From Perlucidibaca aquatica (GTDB lineage Bacteria > Pseudomonadota > Gammaproteobacteria > Pseudomonadales > Moraxellaceae), in assembly GCF_001676655.1 (NCBI RefSeq), contig NZ_LZDB01000002.1, positions 1,240,001 through 1,304,000 on the forward strand: a DNA stretch of 64,000 bases, written 5' to 3'. The position numbers and the translations under genes were made by a program. Below the pieces are notes generated by a model, which was not told the origin of the DNA, did not search any database, and was given only the letters and a program-made list of their open reading frames with translations. Below are positions 1 through 9,266 of the stretch, one piece after another; position 1 is the stretch's first letter; every line of letters starts with the position of its first letter.

Positions 1-2125
1 CAGCAATGACCTCCTTTGGCTGAACCGCATCAAGCAACGTGGCCGTGCTGGAGGTTTTGCTGCCGTGGTGACCCAACACTAACAAGTCGGCCCTTAAATG
101 CTGCACCGGGGTTTCTGCGACCAACTGCAGCTCTGCCACGGCCTCTATATCGCCCATGATCAAGACCACGTGCTTACCCGCTTGCACTCGCAGTACGCAG
201 GACTGATTGTTGTCACCGGCAACGGTACTTTCTGGGTAGGGCCAAAGCACATCAAATTGCACACCGTCCCAGAACCAGCGTTGCCCTGCCCTGCAAGGCG
301 TATGACGCGCGGGCGCATCCAGCGCCAAAGGCCAAACACCTAGCACTTGCTTCACAGGCAAGGCCGCCAACACACTGGCGCCGCCACCGGTGTGATCCAG
401 GTCATCATGACTAAAAATCAAGCGATCGAGAGACGTGATTCGCGCCTCTCGCAAGGCCGGCAAAATCACGCGAGAGCCTGCATCGGCAATGGGCCCAAAG
501 CTGGGCCCGGTGTCATACAGCAGCTGATGATGCCGCGTCTGTAACACCACCGATAAGCCCTGACCCACATCGAGTAAGGTCATACGCACAGCCCCCGTGG
601 TCGGTAACAGCTGCGGCCAAACCACCCACGCGAGTGGAAAAATAAGCCACAGCCGACCCGGCATGGCCCGTGGCATCAGCACGAGCATCATGACTAGCGC
701 CAAGCCCCACGCACTGCCAGAAGGCAAGGCAAATGACTGCCACGCGCCGGGAAGCGCTGCCGCCCAGTCCAATACATTGATTAGCTGCTGCATCAGCAGG
801 ACGGACAAGCCCCAACAGGCAGCCATTAGCGACGGCCAAGGCCAGCACACCAAGCCCAGCATGCTTAAAGGCACAACGGCGAAGGTAATAAGCGGAATGG
901 CGATGAGATTGACTGGAAAACTCACCCACGAAACGCGACCAAAAATGGCTATGGACAAGGGCAACAAGCCCCATGTTGCGAGCCATTGGGCGCGCAAGGC
1001 AGCCCGCCATCCGCCTTCTTCGCCCAAGGGCATGCCAGCGGCCATCAACAGCCCTACCGCACCAAACGATAGCCACAGCCCAACACTGTGAACCGCCAAG
1101 GGATCCCATAGCAGCACAACGGCCAGCGCCGTCATCCAAATCTGCGGCCCGCTAAACTGACCCGGCAGCCAGCGCATCAACAAAATTACCGCCAACATAA
1201 ACAAGGTGCGCTGTGCAGGCACTTCGGCGCCCGCCAGCAACACATACGCTGCCGCCACCAGCCAACCGACTAGACCGCCCAGCCGCAGCGCCGAGCAATA
1301 CTTTGCGGCAGTAGGTGTTCGGCGCCACAGGCTCTGAAAGAGATATCCACTTAGCCAGGCAACTAAAGTGATGTGCACACCCGAAATGGCAACTAAGTGC
1401 GTGACCCCAGTGCGCGCATAACGCTCCCATGCCGACGGGCTAATGCCCACGCGGTCACCAGTGAGCAAGGCCAAGACGGTCCCTGCGGCATCCTGTTGAA
1501 GCGGAAACTCAGCGAGTAAGCGCTGACGGATCTGCCATCGCCAAAGATCAATGGACGGTGTAGCACGCGCTAAACGCTGGCCGTCACGCAGCCAACCTGT
1601 GGCTGATACACCTTCGGCGTGATGCCAGCGCTCCACGTCAAATCCACCGGGATTTTGCAGGCCGTGAGGCCGCTTTAACTTGACTTGAATACGCCAACGC
1701 TCGCCCGGTAAAGGCATCGCGTCGGCTCGCCAGCTCAGCTGCCAAAGTGCTTCTTTATGAAGACATTCCGTAGGATTTGACTGGACGTAATCTGGCTGAA
1801 ATCGGAAGCGAACCCCGAGCGGTTCTGCCGGCTCAGGCAAACCGACTATGACGCCATTCACCGTCAGCAGTTGCCCCTCACAGGCTGTAGGAATGCGTGT
1901 GTCCAGTTGTAGTCGTGCCGCCTGAGTCGCGCACAAAATGCCCAAGCTCAAGGCAGCACAACCGGCCAATAGGCGTTTGGGCTGAAAACACAGGACGACT
2001 AACGCCAGCAACGCGCAGCCTATGGTCAGTTCTGAGGGAGGCAATGTCGACCAAAACCACAAACTGAGATGCCCGAAAATCCAGCCCAATAAACATGCGG
2101 TACTCAAGCGAATACTGACTCGCAC
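1..2125 (-). CDS. comEC: DNA internalization channel protein ComEC/Rec2 (3' end cut by window)
   Basis: Inner-membrane channel that carries single-stranded DNA into the cytoplasm during natural transformation. About 708 codons are present before the window edge. The N-terminal part has hydrophobic helices and an OB-like soluble stretch, followed by the multi-helix competence domain. The C-terminal part is a metallo-beta-lactamase-like domain with the motifs DVGQG, SHDDLDHTGG and LGHHGS. The start is taken as GTG at 2125 because AAGGAG lies seven bases upstream. The frame stays open throughout, so there is no frameshift. It is transcribed away from the DUF2062 gene. A ComEC homologue suggests, but does not prove, natural competence. 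Confidence 0.93.
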   Translation of the reverse strand, partial: MRVSIRLSTACLLGWIFGHLSLWFWSTLPPSELTIGCALLALVVLCFQPKRLLAGCAALSLGILCATQAARLQLDTRIPTACEGQLLTVNGVIVGLPEPAEPLGVRFRFQPDYVQSNPTECLHKEALWQLSWRADAMPLPGERWRIQVKLKRPHGLQNPGGFDVERWHHAEGVSATGWLRDGQRLARATPSIDLWRWQIRQRLLAEFPLQQDAAGTVLALLTGDRVGISPSAWERYARTGVTHLVAISGVHITLVAWLSGYLFQSLWRRTPTAAKYCSALRLGGLVGWLVAAAYVLLAGAEVPAQRTLFMLAVILLMRWLPGQFSGPQIWMTALAVVLLWDPLAVHSVGLWLSFGAVGLLMAAGMPLGEEGGWRAALRAQWLATWGLLPLSIAIFGRVSWVSFPVNLIAIPLITFAVVPLSMLGLVCWPWPSLMAACWGLSVLLMQQLINVLDWAAALPGAWQSFALPSGSAWGLALVMMLVLMPRAMPGRLWLIFPLAWVVWPQLLPTTGAVRMTLLDVGQGLSVVLQTRHHQLLYDTGPSFGPIADAGSRVILPALREARITSLDRLIFSHDDLDHTGGGASVLAALPVKQVLGVWPLALDAPARHTPCRAGQRWFWDGVQFDVLWPYPESTVAGDNNQSCVLRVQAGKHVVLIMGDIEAVAELQLVAETPVQHLRADLLVLGHHGSKTSSTATLLDAVQPKEVIA

Positions 2126-2240
2126 AGCCACACTCCTTGTGACATCGCAAAACGGATCCCTAGCGTTGTTCGCCTGCTCGTGTTGCTTTAGTCAGTGTAG
2201 ACTAGCCCCCCTGCTCTCGCTTGTTGGAAGCTGCTTTACC

Positions 2241-2798
2241 ATGCCAAAAGCCCTGATTCGCCGCTATTTGCCCTCACCCGACAAAATCCGTGCGCAAAAA
2301 TCTTTGGGCTTTTTGCGGCATCGATTAGGCGACCCCAGTGTTTGGCATCTCAATCGGCGCTCTGCTTCTTTGGCCATGTTTTGGGGCCTGTTTTTTGCTT
2401 TTATGCCCATGCCATTTCAAATGGTGCCCGCCACGCTAACGGCGCTGGCTCTTCGCATTAATTTGCCTATGGTGTTGGTGCTGACCTGGCTGACCAACCC
2501 CATTACTATCCTGCCCTGTATGTATGTTGCTTACGCTATGGGCAGTCTGATTTTGGGTGTGCCTAAGTTGAGCTGGTCAGATATGGATGGCTTATTCAGT
2601 GCAATGATGTCGCTAGAGTCCAGCTCAACCGCAAGCAGCGCGAACGCGCCACTCAAACCCTTTCTGGTCGGGACCATCGTCATGGGCGTTGGGCTGGGCA
2701 GCCTCGGTTATCTGGGGATGCAGGTGTATTGGCGCTGGCATGTTGCCAAACAATGGCAGGCACGCTCCGCTCGGCGCGCGCTGACGCAGCGCACTTAA
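2241..2798 (+). CDS. DUF2062 family membrane protein
   Basis: A 185-residue protein of the DUF2062 family, whose biochemical role is unknown. It has a basic N terminus, then hydrophobic segments at about residues 45-75 and 75-105. The Pro-rich FMPMPFQ and the TWLTNPIT stretch are typical of the family. Another membrane segment lies near the C terminus, which ends in a basic tail. The ATG at 2241 is preferred over upstream in-frame starts because the family motif begins right after it. The upstream extension would overlap the comEC promoter region and has no domain character. The gene is convergent with lolD, only three bases apart. Confidence 0.85.
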   Translation: MPKALIRRYLPSPDKIRAQKSLGFLRHRLGDPSVWHLNRRSASLAMFWGLFFAFMPMPFQMVPATLTALALRINLPMVLVLTWLTNPITILPCMYVAYAMGSLILGVPKLSWSDMDGLFSAMMSLESSSTASSANAPLKPFLVGTIVMGVGLGSLGYLGMQVYWRWHVAKQWQARSARRALTQRT

Positions 2799-2801
2799 GG
2801 T

Positions 2802-3488
2802 CTACTCTGAGGCCACGAGCTGGCCTTGCTCCAAGCGCAGGCGTCTGTCCATGAGCGAAGCTAAGCGCTCTTCATGGGTGACAATAACAAAGCTAGTTTC
2901 TAAGTCCTTGTTTAGCGACAAAATCAGGTCATGAATTTGTTCAGCGGTATCTCGATCGAGATTGCCGGTAGGTTCATCCGCTAACACCACCGCCGGTTGG
3001 GTCACCAGCGCGCGCGCTAAGGCCACACGCTGACGTTCGCCACCTGAGAGTTGCGCTGGGGTATGTCCGCCACGATCTGCCAAGCCCACACGCGCCAACA
3101 AGTCATCTGCCCGCTGCTGTGCCTCGCGTACCGACAGGCCACCGATGACACACGGCAACGCCACATTTTCACGTGCGGTAAACTCTGGCAGCAGATGATG
3201 CAGCTGATAAACAAAGCCTACATGTCGATTACGCAACTGGCTCCGCTTCGCTTCGCTGGCATGGCTAAAGGGCTCACCGAGCAATTGCACGACGCCTTGT
3301 GAGGGCTGTTCTAAACCACCCAATAAATGCAGCAGCGTGGTTTTACCCGAGCCCGAGCGCCCTACGATGGCAACACATTCGCCCCGCTCAATATGAAAGG
3401 AGACGCCGCGCAAGACGTCGATGGCTTGCGGGCCTTCGCGAAAACATTGACTCAGGTTTTCTGCGCTTAACACCCACGAATTACTCAT
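2802..3488 (-). CDS. lolD: Lipoprotein-releasing system ATP-binding protein LolD
   Basis: Cytoplasmic ATPase of the Lol transporter, which extracts outer-membrane lipoproteins from the inner membrane and hands them to LolA. The 228 residues match the family. Walker A is GRSGSGKTT (about residues 42-50), the ABC signature is LSGGERQRVALARAL, and Walker B is VVLADEPTGNLD. The start overlaps the 3' end of the permease gene by eight bases, so the two are one translationally coupled operon. The MacB/LolD family can be confused with other export ATPases, but the neighbouring Lol permease settles the assignment. Confidence 0.95.
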   Translation of the reverse strand: MSNSWVLSAENLSQCFREGPQAIDVLRGVSFHIERGECVAIVGRSGSGKTTLLHLLGGLEQPSQGVVQLLGEPFSHASEAKRSQLRNRHVGFVYQLHHLLPEFTARENVALPCVIGGLSVREAQQRADDLLARVGLADRGGHTPAQLSGGERQRVALARALVTQPAVVLADEPTGNLDRDTAEQIHDLILSLNKDLETSFVIVTHEERLASLMDRRLRLEQGQLVASE

Positions 3489-4716
3489 AGCGTAACGCCT
3501 CCGCCGGCTGAACGCGCCCTGCTTGATAGGCGGGATATAAGGTGGCGAGGAAACTCAAAATAAAGGCGGTGATACTGACCCAGACCACATCACTGATCAC
3601 CAGCTCGGTCGGCAGGTAGTTCACAAAATAGGCATCAAACAAATGTACCCCGGAGACCCGCTCATAAAACGCCGCCAGGTCACTGACGGTGAGGGATAAG
3701 GTCACACCCAGCAGCATACCCGCCAGCGTCCCACCCAATCCGATAGCCGTGCCTTGCACCAGAAAAATACGCTGAATCATGCGCGGGGTTGCCCCCAAAG
3801 TCCGCAGAATGGCGATATCCGAGCGCTTGTCATTAACCACCATGACCAAGCTGGACACGATGTTAAAAGCTGCTACTGCAACAATCAGCAGCAACAGTAA
3901 AGACATGATGGTCTTTTCCATTTTAATTGCGTTGAACAAGCTGCCCTGGGTTTGCGTCCAGTCATTGCCGTAGAAAAAGGGCGGCAACTTAGCAAGCAAG
4001 CGCTCGTTAATGGCGCGGGCCTGAAACAGGTCATCGACCTTTAAACGCACGCCTTGGACCTTGCTACCAATGCGTAAGAGCTTGCCGGCATCGGCATAGT
4101 GAACATAGGCAAGTAAGCCATCGACCTCAGCACCGACCTTGAATATTCCCGTCACGGTGAAGCGTTTGAAGCGCGGAATAACGCCCGCCGCACTGATCGT
4201 CGCCTCGGGCAACACCAAGGTAATGGGGTCGCCCACGGCCACGCCGAGGCTATTCGCCAGTTGTTGACCAAGTACGATGCCAAAATCCCCATCGCGCAAG
4301 GTGGCCATGCTACCTTGCACCATGAAGTCGTGCAGGATAGAAACCCGCTGCTCACGCGTCGGCTCAATGCCCGTAATCATGGCACCGCTGACTTGGCCAT
4401 TCGCCGTCAGCATGCCTTGAACTTGCGTCATGGGGGCCGCTGCAATGACACCCTCGGTGCTCTCGGCAATTTGTACGAGCTTAGGCCAGTTTTGCAGAGG
4501 CTCACTCGACGTAATGGTTGCTTGTGGCACCATGCCGAGAATGCGTTGCTTCAGTTCGCGATCGAAGCCGTTCATTACCGACAGCACGGTAATCAAAACG
4601 GCTACGCCCAACATCAATCCAATCATGGAACTGAGTGACATGAAGGAGATGAAGCGTTCGCGGCGGCGAGCACGCGTATAGCGCAGCCCGATAAAAACAG
4701 AGAGTGGTTTAAACAT
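3481..4716 (-). CDS. lolF: Lipoprotein-releasing system permease, LolC/LolE family (LolF-like single subunit)
   Basis: Inner-membrane permease of the lipoprotein-releasing complex. The 411 residues have a first transmembrane helix at about 25-50, a large periplasmic domain (about 50-270), and three C-terminal helices with the FtsX-like fold. The family sequences RARRRERFISFMS near the N terminus and AILRTLGATPR before the last helices are present. Only one permease gene sits beside lolD, where Enterobacteria have lolC and lolE. This suggests a homodimeric LolF-type complex unless a second subunit is encoded elsewhere. The ATG at 4716 places the family N terminus (MFKPL) correctly. A GTG 39 bases upstream is possible but less likely. 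Confidence 0.9.
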   Translation of the reverse strand: MFKPLSVFIGLRYTRARRRERFISFMSLSSMIGLMLGVAVLITVLSVMNGFDRELKQRILGMVPQATITSSEPLQNWPKLVQIAESTEGVIAAAPMTQVQGMLTANGQVSGAMITGIEPTREQRVSILHDFMVQGSMATLRDGDFGIVLGQQLANSLGVAVGDPITLVLPEATISAAGVIPRFKRFTVTGIFKVGAEVDGLLAYVHYADAGKLLRIGSKVQGVRLKVDDLFQARAINERLLAKLPPFFYGNDWTQTQGSLFNAIKMEKTIMSLLLLLIVAVAAFNIVSSLVMVVNDKRSDIAILRTLGATPRMIQRIFLVQGTAIGLGGTLAGMLLGVTLSLTVSDLAAFYERVSGVHLFDAYFVNYLPTELVISDVVWVSITAFILSFLATLYPAYQAGRVQPAEALRYE

Positions 4717-4825
4717 GATGGTGGCGATTAGACCACAGCTCCTGATCAGCGTCACACGGCTTTAACGAAGATAGCTACACTATAGTTCACGACGCAATGA
4801 TCACTTTCAACGGTTGATATTATAG

Positions 4826-5548
4826 ATGCTCATTATTGGACACCGTGGCGCTCGCGGCGAAGCGCCGGAGAACACCCTGAGTGGCTTCCGACACTTACAC
4901 AATTTAGGTGTCCGTGCGGTGGAGTTTGATATCCAAGTCAGTGCCGACAACGAGCTGGTGGTGATTCACGATGCCGATGTGCAGCGCACCAGTCTCGGCT
5001 CAGGCAGCGTGCATGATCTGACCGCACGGGCGCTTTCAGATCTCGATGCCAGCCATAAGCATTTCCCGCAATGGCTCACACGTGAAGGCATCCCCCGGCT
5101 AACCGACGTGCTGACCCTGCTGGCTGACTTCACCCACATCGAATTGGAAGTGAAAGCTCGAACCCCAGAACATGAGGCGGTGGTTCGCGAAAAGCTACCA
5201 CAGCTTTGGGATCAACATCAGTTGGCAGGACGAGCACGGACCACGTCGTTTAACCCCCGATATTTACAGAGCATGCTGATAACAGCGCCCCACATTCCTC
5301 GCGGATTCTTATTCGAAGCAGACTTTGCCGGTGATGCCATCCAATTGGCGCAAGCCGTGGGCGCCAGTTCGCTAGGGCCGCATCACAGTCGCTGTTCGGC
5401 TGAATTGGTGGCCCAAGCCCATGCAGCTGGCTTATTGGTATCCACGTGGACGGTAAACGATGCCGACCGAGCCCATGCGCTGGCTGAGATGGGCGTCGAT
5501 GGACTAATTACCGACATCCCCACTCAGGCGCTGAGCTGGTTTATTTAA
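4826..5548 (+). CDS. ugpQ: Glycerophosphodiester phosphodiesterase
   Basis: Hydrolyses glycerophosphodiesters, products of phospholipid turnover, to glycerol-3-phosphate and an alcohol. This 240-residue protein has the GDPD TIM-barrel motifs: GHRGARGEAPENT at the N terminus with the catalytic His, then EFDIQ and HDADVQRTS, the metal and second-His motifs. ELEVK follows further on. There is no signal peptide, which fits the cytosolic UgpQ type rather than periplasmic GlpQ. The product could feed GlpD, encoded 1 kb downstream on the opposite strand. The gene is convergent with the M48 protease gene, 12 bases away. Confidence 0.92.
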   Translation: MLIIGHRGARGEAPENTLSGFRHLHNLGVRAVEFDIQVSADNELVVIHDADVQRTSLGSGSVHDLTARALSDLDASHKHFPQWLTREGIPRLTDVLTLLADFTHIELEVKARTPEHEAVVREKLPQLWDQHQLAGRARTTSFNPRYLQSMLITAPHIPRGFLFEADFAGDAIQLAQAVGASSLGPHHSRCSAELVAQAHAAGLLVSTWTVNDADRAHALAEMGVDGLITDIPTQALSWFI

Positions 5549-5560
5549 TCGGCAACGACC

Positions 5561-6424
5561 TTAGCGAGCTGCTGTTCTAGGCACCATCATGCGGGTAGGT
5601 GCAGGCTGACGACGCGCTTGTTCATAGAGCGGCATGACCTTCGGAATAGCGGCCTGTAAATTGGCAATACGCTCGTTGCTCGAGGGGTGGGTACTGGTAA
5701 ACGAACCTTGGCCGCCCCCGGTGGCTTGTGCCATTTTCTGCCACAAGCTGACCGAGGCATTGGGGTTATACCCGGCTCGCGCTAGCAACTCTAAGCCCAT
5801 GATATCGGCTTCAGACTCTTGGCCACGGCTGTGCGGTAACGTTAGTGCGAGCTGCGCAGCGACCTGCACCATCTGCCCCGTAGAGGCCGACATCCCCGTC
5901 ATGGCTCCGAGCAGACTCAAACCAGTTTGCTGAGCATAGGCCTGCGACATACGCTCACGACCATGTTCGCGAAGCGCATGCGCCATTTCATGACCCATGA
6001 TGGCGGCCACTTCGTCATCGGTCAGCTTGAGCTGATTGATGATGCCGGTGAAGAACATGATTTTCCCGCCGGGCGAGCAATAGGCATTGAGCTCATTGCG
6101 CGTCTCGAGATTCACTTCCCACTTCCATCCGGAAGCATCCTGTCTAAACACGGCGACCTGCGGAATCAAACGGTCAGCAATACGGCGAATACGCTCGAGG
6201 TTAGCCTTATCGGTATTTAAAGAGTTTTTGCCACGGGCTTTCGTCAGTTCAGCCTGGTAGGACTCTAACGCCATGGCATCGACTTGACTGGCAGGCAACA
6301 GCAGGAGCTGCTGACGCTTAATGCCCGTTGCCCCCTGCTGAGTCGTTGTGGTGCATGCGCTCAGTGTCATCAGAAGCGCCACCGGCAGCAGCCAGGTGCG
6401 GGTCATTTGCAGTGTTAAGGTCAT
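5561..6424 (-). CDS. M48 family zinc metalloprotease, lipoprotein (LoiP/YggG-like)
   Basis: Probable outer-membrane or periplasmic zinc endopeptidase in envelope quality control. The 287 residues start with a signal peptide ending in the lipobox LSAC (Cys at about residue 24). The catalytic site is HEMAH at about 143-147, and the third zinc ligand lies in ESEAD. STHPSSNERI near the C terminus is the usual M48C signature. The ATG at 6424 is chosen because AGGAGC lies seven bases upstream, and it gives a clean lipoprotein signal. The length and single-domain layout resemble E. coli LoiP. It lacks the TPR region of BepA. Confidence 0.9.
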   Translation of the reverse strand: MTLTLQMTRTWLLPVALLMTLSACTTTTQQGATGIKRQQLLLLPASQVDAMALESYQAELTKARGKNSLNTDKANLERIRRIADRLIPQVAVFRQDASGWKWEVNLETRNELNAYCSPGGKIMFFTGIINQLKLTDDEVAAIMGHEMAHALREHGRERMSQAYAQQTGLSLLGAMTGMSASTGQMVQVAAQLALTLPHSRGQESEADIMGLELLARAGYNPNASVSLWQKMAQATGGGQGSFTSTHPSSNERIANLQAAIPKVMPLYEQARRQPAPTRMMVPRTAAR

Positions 6425-6472
6425 TGGTAAAGCTCCTGAAAAAGTCACTGCTTTACGCCACGCGCATGGGCG

Positions 6473-8050
6473 TTAAGCGCTTGGCAAGTAATAGTAACGC
6501 TGCCAAATGTCACTATAGCGTACACGCTCCTGCGAAATTTGATCTGTGGACCAGTTCAACTCTTCAGCCAAAATCTTATCTAACGCGGGGATAGCATCTA
6601 ACCCCCCCTGCGGCAGCAACAGTCCCAGCCGGACACGACGCAATAACAAGTCATCCAGATGCACCACTTGCTCGTGACGACAGGCCCAACGCAGCTCTGC
6701 CACCAAAGTTTGTGTATCCGCCACGGGCGTCATTTCATCCGCCGGCATTTCTGTCAGGAAAGCACGCGTGTGAATGCCTAAACGCGAGACAAGTCGTGCA
6801 AAAACATTCTGCGCCATGCCGACAGGAGCAGCACCAGGGTTTGGCGCTGAAAATACGGCGAGTCGCTTATCGTTAACGCGGATGCCGAGGTAAGGGGCTG
6901 CTAGCTTTAAGGCATCCAAGGCAATTAAACGGAAGGTCGTGAGCTTGCCACCGGTCACGGTAATTAAGCCCTGATTATCCCAGACACTGTGACTACGACT
7001 TTCCTTTGAGGGGTCGCTACCGTCTCCGGCACTCACCACGGGGCGCACGCCCGACCATGTGGAAATAATGTCCTCGACGCCTAGGTTTGCATCGGGAAAT
7101 TGGGCATTCGCGCCACGCAACATGTAGTGCATTTCATCCACATTGAGCACGGCCTCGATGTCCATGTCTGTGCGGTGATCCAAGTCCGTGGTGCCAATAA
7201 TGGTTCGGCCTTCCCACGGGTAAGTGAATACCACACGGCCATCGTCGGGATGGTGAGAGATGAGCGCTTCGGTTAAGGGCAGACGCTGAGCAGAGATAAC
7301 CAAATGGCTGCCACGCAGCGGACGCACACGCACCTCGTTGACCAATTTCTGGCGCAAGCGATCCGCCCACGCGCCGGTGGCATTGATCACACACTTGGCG
7401 CTAACCACGGCATGCTCGCCCGATACACGATCCTCCAGGCGAAGCCCCGCCACGCGACTACCGGCCATGACGAGATCTGTGGCTTTGATGTAGTTGAGTG
7501 TGGTCAGGCCTTCAGCCACCGCTTCATCAAGCACTCGCTGCACCAGTCGCGAATCGTCGGTGAGCGCATCGGTATAACGTGACGCGCCCTGCAAGTTATC
7601 TTGGCGATGACCGGGAATACGTTGCAAGAACGCAAGGCGTTTAAAAAACTTGTGATCACGCACACCGGCCAGAAAGTTATAGGCCATCACCAGTACTTGG
7701 AATGGCCAACGCCCGGGGAAAACACCACGATAATGCGCAAAGAAATAACCCATACGCTCCACTAAACCCGGCGCCTCACGCAACAGACGTTCGCGCTCGG
7801 TGAGTGAGTGCCACGTTAGGCGTATCTCGCCTTGAGCGATATAACGCAGGCCGCCATGGACCATTTTCGAGGATCGACTGGAGGTGCCCCAGCTATAGTC
7901 CGTTTGTTCGATCAGTAAGGTTTTCAGCCCCAGACGCGTTGCTTCGCGAGCAACACCCACGCCAGTAATACCTCCACCAATGATGATCAAATCCCACAGA
8001 TGATGGGATAAAGACTGCCATTGTTGCTGACGAACATCTAAAACCGACAT
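6473..8050 (-). CDS. glpD: Aerobic glycerol-3-phosphate dehydrogenase
   Basis: FAD-dependent membrane-associated enzyme that oxidises sn-glycerol-3-phosphate to dihydroxyacetone phosphate and passes electrons to quinone. The 525 residues include the FAD-binding GGGITG near residue 25 and the DAO family sequences SSRSSKMVHGGLRYI and HHPDDGRVVFTYPWEGRTIIGTTD (given in part). A C-terminal DAO_C helical domain follows. The ATG at 8050 is chosen over an upstream in-frame TTG. It sits 48 bases upstream of the M48 protease gene and points the same way. No GlpR or GlpF gene is next to it. Confidence 0.95.
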   Translation of the reverse strand: MSVLDVRQQQWQSLSHHLWDLIIIGGGITGVGVAREATRLGLKTLLIEQTDYSWGTSSRSSKMVHGGLRYIAQGEIRLTWHSLTERERLLREAPGLVERMGYFFAHYRGVFPGRWPFQVLVMAYNFLAGVRDHKFFKRLAFLQRIPGHRQDNLQGASRYTDALTDDSRLVQRVLDEAVAEGLTTLNYIKATDLVMAGSRVAGLRLEDRVSGEHAVVSAKCVINATGAWADRLRQKLVNEVRVRPLRGSHLVISAQRLPLTEALISHHPDDGRVVFTYPWEGRTIIGTTDLDHRTDMDIEAVLNVDEMHYMLRGANAQFPDANLGVEDIISTWSGVRPVVSAGDGSDPSKESRSHSVWDNQGLITVTGGKLTTFRLIALDALKLAAPYLGIRVNDKRLAVFSAPNPGAAPVGMAQNVFARLVSRLGIHTRAFLTEMPADEMTPVADTQTLVAELRWACRHEQVVHLDDLLLRRVRLGLLLPQGGLDAIPALDKILAEELNWSTDQISQERVRYSDIWQRYYYLPSA

Positions 8051-8150
8051 GCGTAACCTACCCAAAATGAGCGTGCGAAAAGGATCGCTATATTAGTGCT
8101 TTAAAGCCGACAAATCAGACGAACGAACGACTGACAAGTCAGGCGCGCGT

Positions 8151-8963
8151 TTACCAGCGCACTTGCTCTAATTGCGTAAGCTCTCGGCCCAAGAAACGCC
8201 CGCCTACGGTCTGGAAGCGCAGCGGCACATCCGTCACTACATAGCGATATTCCGGCTGCTGACGTTGCGGGTTATGCATATCCATTTCAGTGAGCACGCG
8301 CGCCGTTTGCTCCGCAATGGTGATGGCCGAATCCACCAGCTTAATGCCAGGGCCAGCCACATCTTGCAGCAAGGATTTAAGCAGAGGGTAATGAGTGCAG
8401 CCCAACACGAGGGCATCAATCGATTCAACAAAAACGGGTTTCAAATACTCTTTGGCGGTCAGGCGGGTGACCTCATGATCGAGCCAGCCCTCCTCCACCA
8501 GAGGCACAAACAGCGGGCAGGCCTGCGAGTACACATGCAAATCAGGATTCAGCGCATGGATATTGCGCGCATAGGCATTGGAGTTGATGGTGGTCGGCGT
8601 ACCAATCACACCAATGCCCTTGCGACTGATGTCCACTGCTGCACGCGCACCCGCATCGATCACATCCAGCACCGGCACCGGTGAGCGCTCGCGCACGGCA
8701 TCGCCAGCCACGGCCGCCATGGTGTTGCAGGCGATGATGAGCAGTTTGACGTCGCGCTCCAGCAGATAGTCTGCGATCTGCGTGGTGAAGCTGCGAATGG
8801 TCTCCACCGACTTCACGCCATAGGGCACGCGTGCGGTATCGCCAAAGTAAATAATATCTTCGAAGGGCAGTCGCTCCATGAGCGCGCGCACCACGGTCAG
8901 GCCGCCAATACCGGAATCGAAAACACCAATCGGGGAACGGGCGGAGCGCTTGGGTGCGGGCAT
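8151..8963 (-). CDS. murI: Glutamate racemase
   Basis: Interconverts L- and D-glutamate to supply D-Glu for peptidoglycan. The 270 residues carry IGVFDSGIGGLTV at the N terminus and both catalytic cysteines, in ACNTM (about residue 74) and LGCTHYPLL (about residue 185). The open frame continues upstream through tRNA-Gly, but that extension cannot be real. The ATG at 8963 has AGGA nine bases upstream and gives the normal family N terminus. The gene lies just downstream of the tRNA-Gly terminator, so it probably has its own promoter between 8964 and 9020. Confidence 0.95.
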   Translation of the reverse strand: MPAPKRSARSPIGVFDSGIGGLTVVRALMERLPFEDIIYFGDTARVPYGVKSVETIRSFTTQIADYLLERDVKLLIIACNTMAAVAGDAVRERSPVPVLDVIDAGARAAVDISRKGIGVIGTPTTINSNAYARNIHALNPDLHVYSQACPLFVPLVEEGWLDHEVTRLTAKEYLKPVFVESIDALVLGCTHYPLLKSLLQDVAGPGIKLVDSAITIAEQTARVLTEMDMHNPQRQQPEYRYVVTDVPLRFQTVGGRFLGRELTQLEQVRW

Positions 8964-9020
8964 CGGAGCAAATCCTGTGGACGTCATCAGCATGATCGTT
9001 GTGACCAAACGCAGGATAGC

Positions 9021-9047
9021 AAAACGCCGACACAATGGTCGGCGTTT
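9021..9047 (-). terminator. Rho-independent terminator after tRNA-Gly
   Basis: On the minus strand an AAACGCCGAC / GTCGGCGTTT stem closes a six-base loop and is followed by TTTT. It lies nine bases past the CCA end of tRNA-Gly and upstream of murI, so it ends the tRNA transcript. Confidence 0.85.
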
Positions 9048-9055
9048 CGGATAAT

Positions 9056-9131
<76 letters not shown>

Positions 9132-9183
9132 TTACTGCTTTGGCAGCCGTCTCATTGGCAGTGAGCTAACGAGACAGGGGCGC

Positions 9184-9211
9184 ATTGTAGGTTGCCAACA
9201 CCGTGTGTCAA
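9184..9211 (-). promoter_or_regulatory. Sigma-70 promoter of tRNA-Gly
   Basis: On the minus strand a perfect -35 TTGACA (9206-9211) and a near-perfect -10 TACAAT (9184-9189) are 16 bases apart. Transcription would start near 9177, giving a leader of about 45 bases that RNase P removes. Confidence 0.8.
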
Positions 9212-9266
9212 GCACAGGTCGCTGCTATGCGTGCTAACTGCACAAATTTACGCCAAAGCTGCGCAC

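Noticed and set aside
597-1091. 164-codon plus-strand frame inside comEC
   Set aside because: It is antisense to comEC, has no domain signature, and its composition is what reversed comEC codons would give.
1-2125. Apparent breakup of comEC into several small frames
   Set aside because: The true frame is open from GTG 2125 to the window edge, so there is no frameshift. It lacks a stop only because the window ends.
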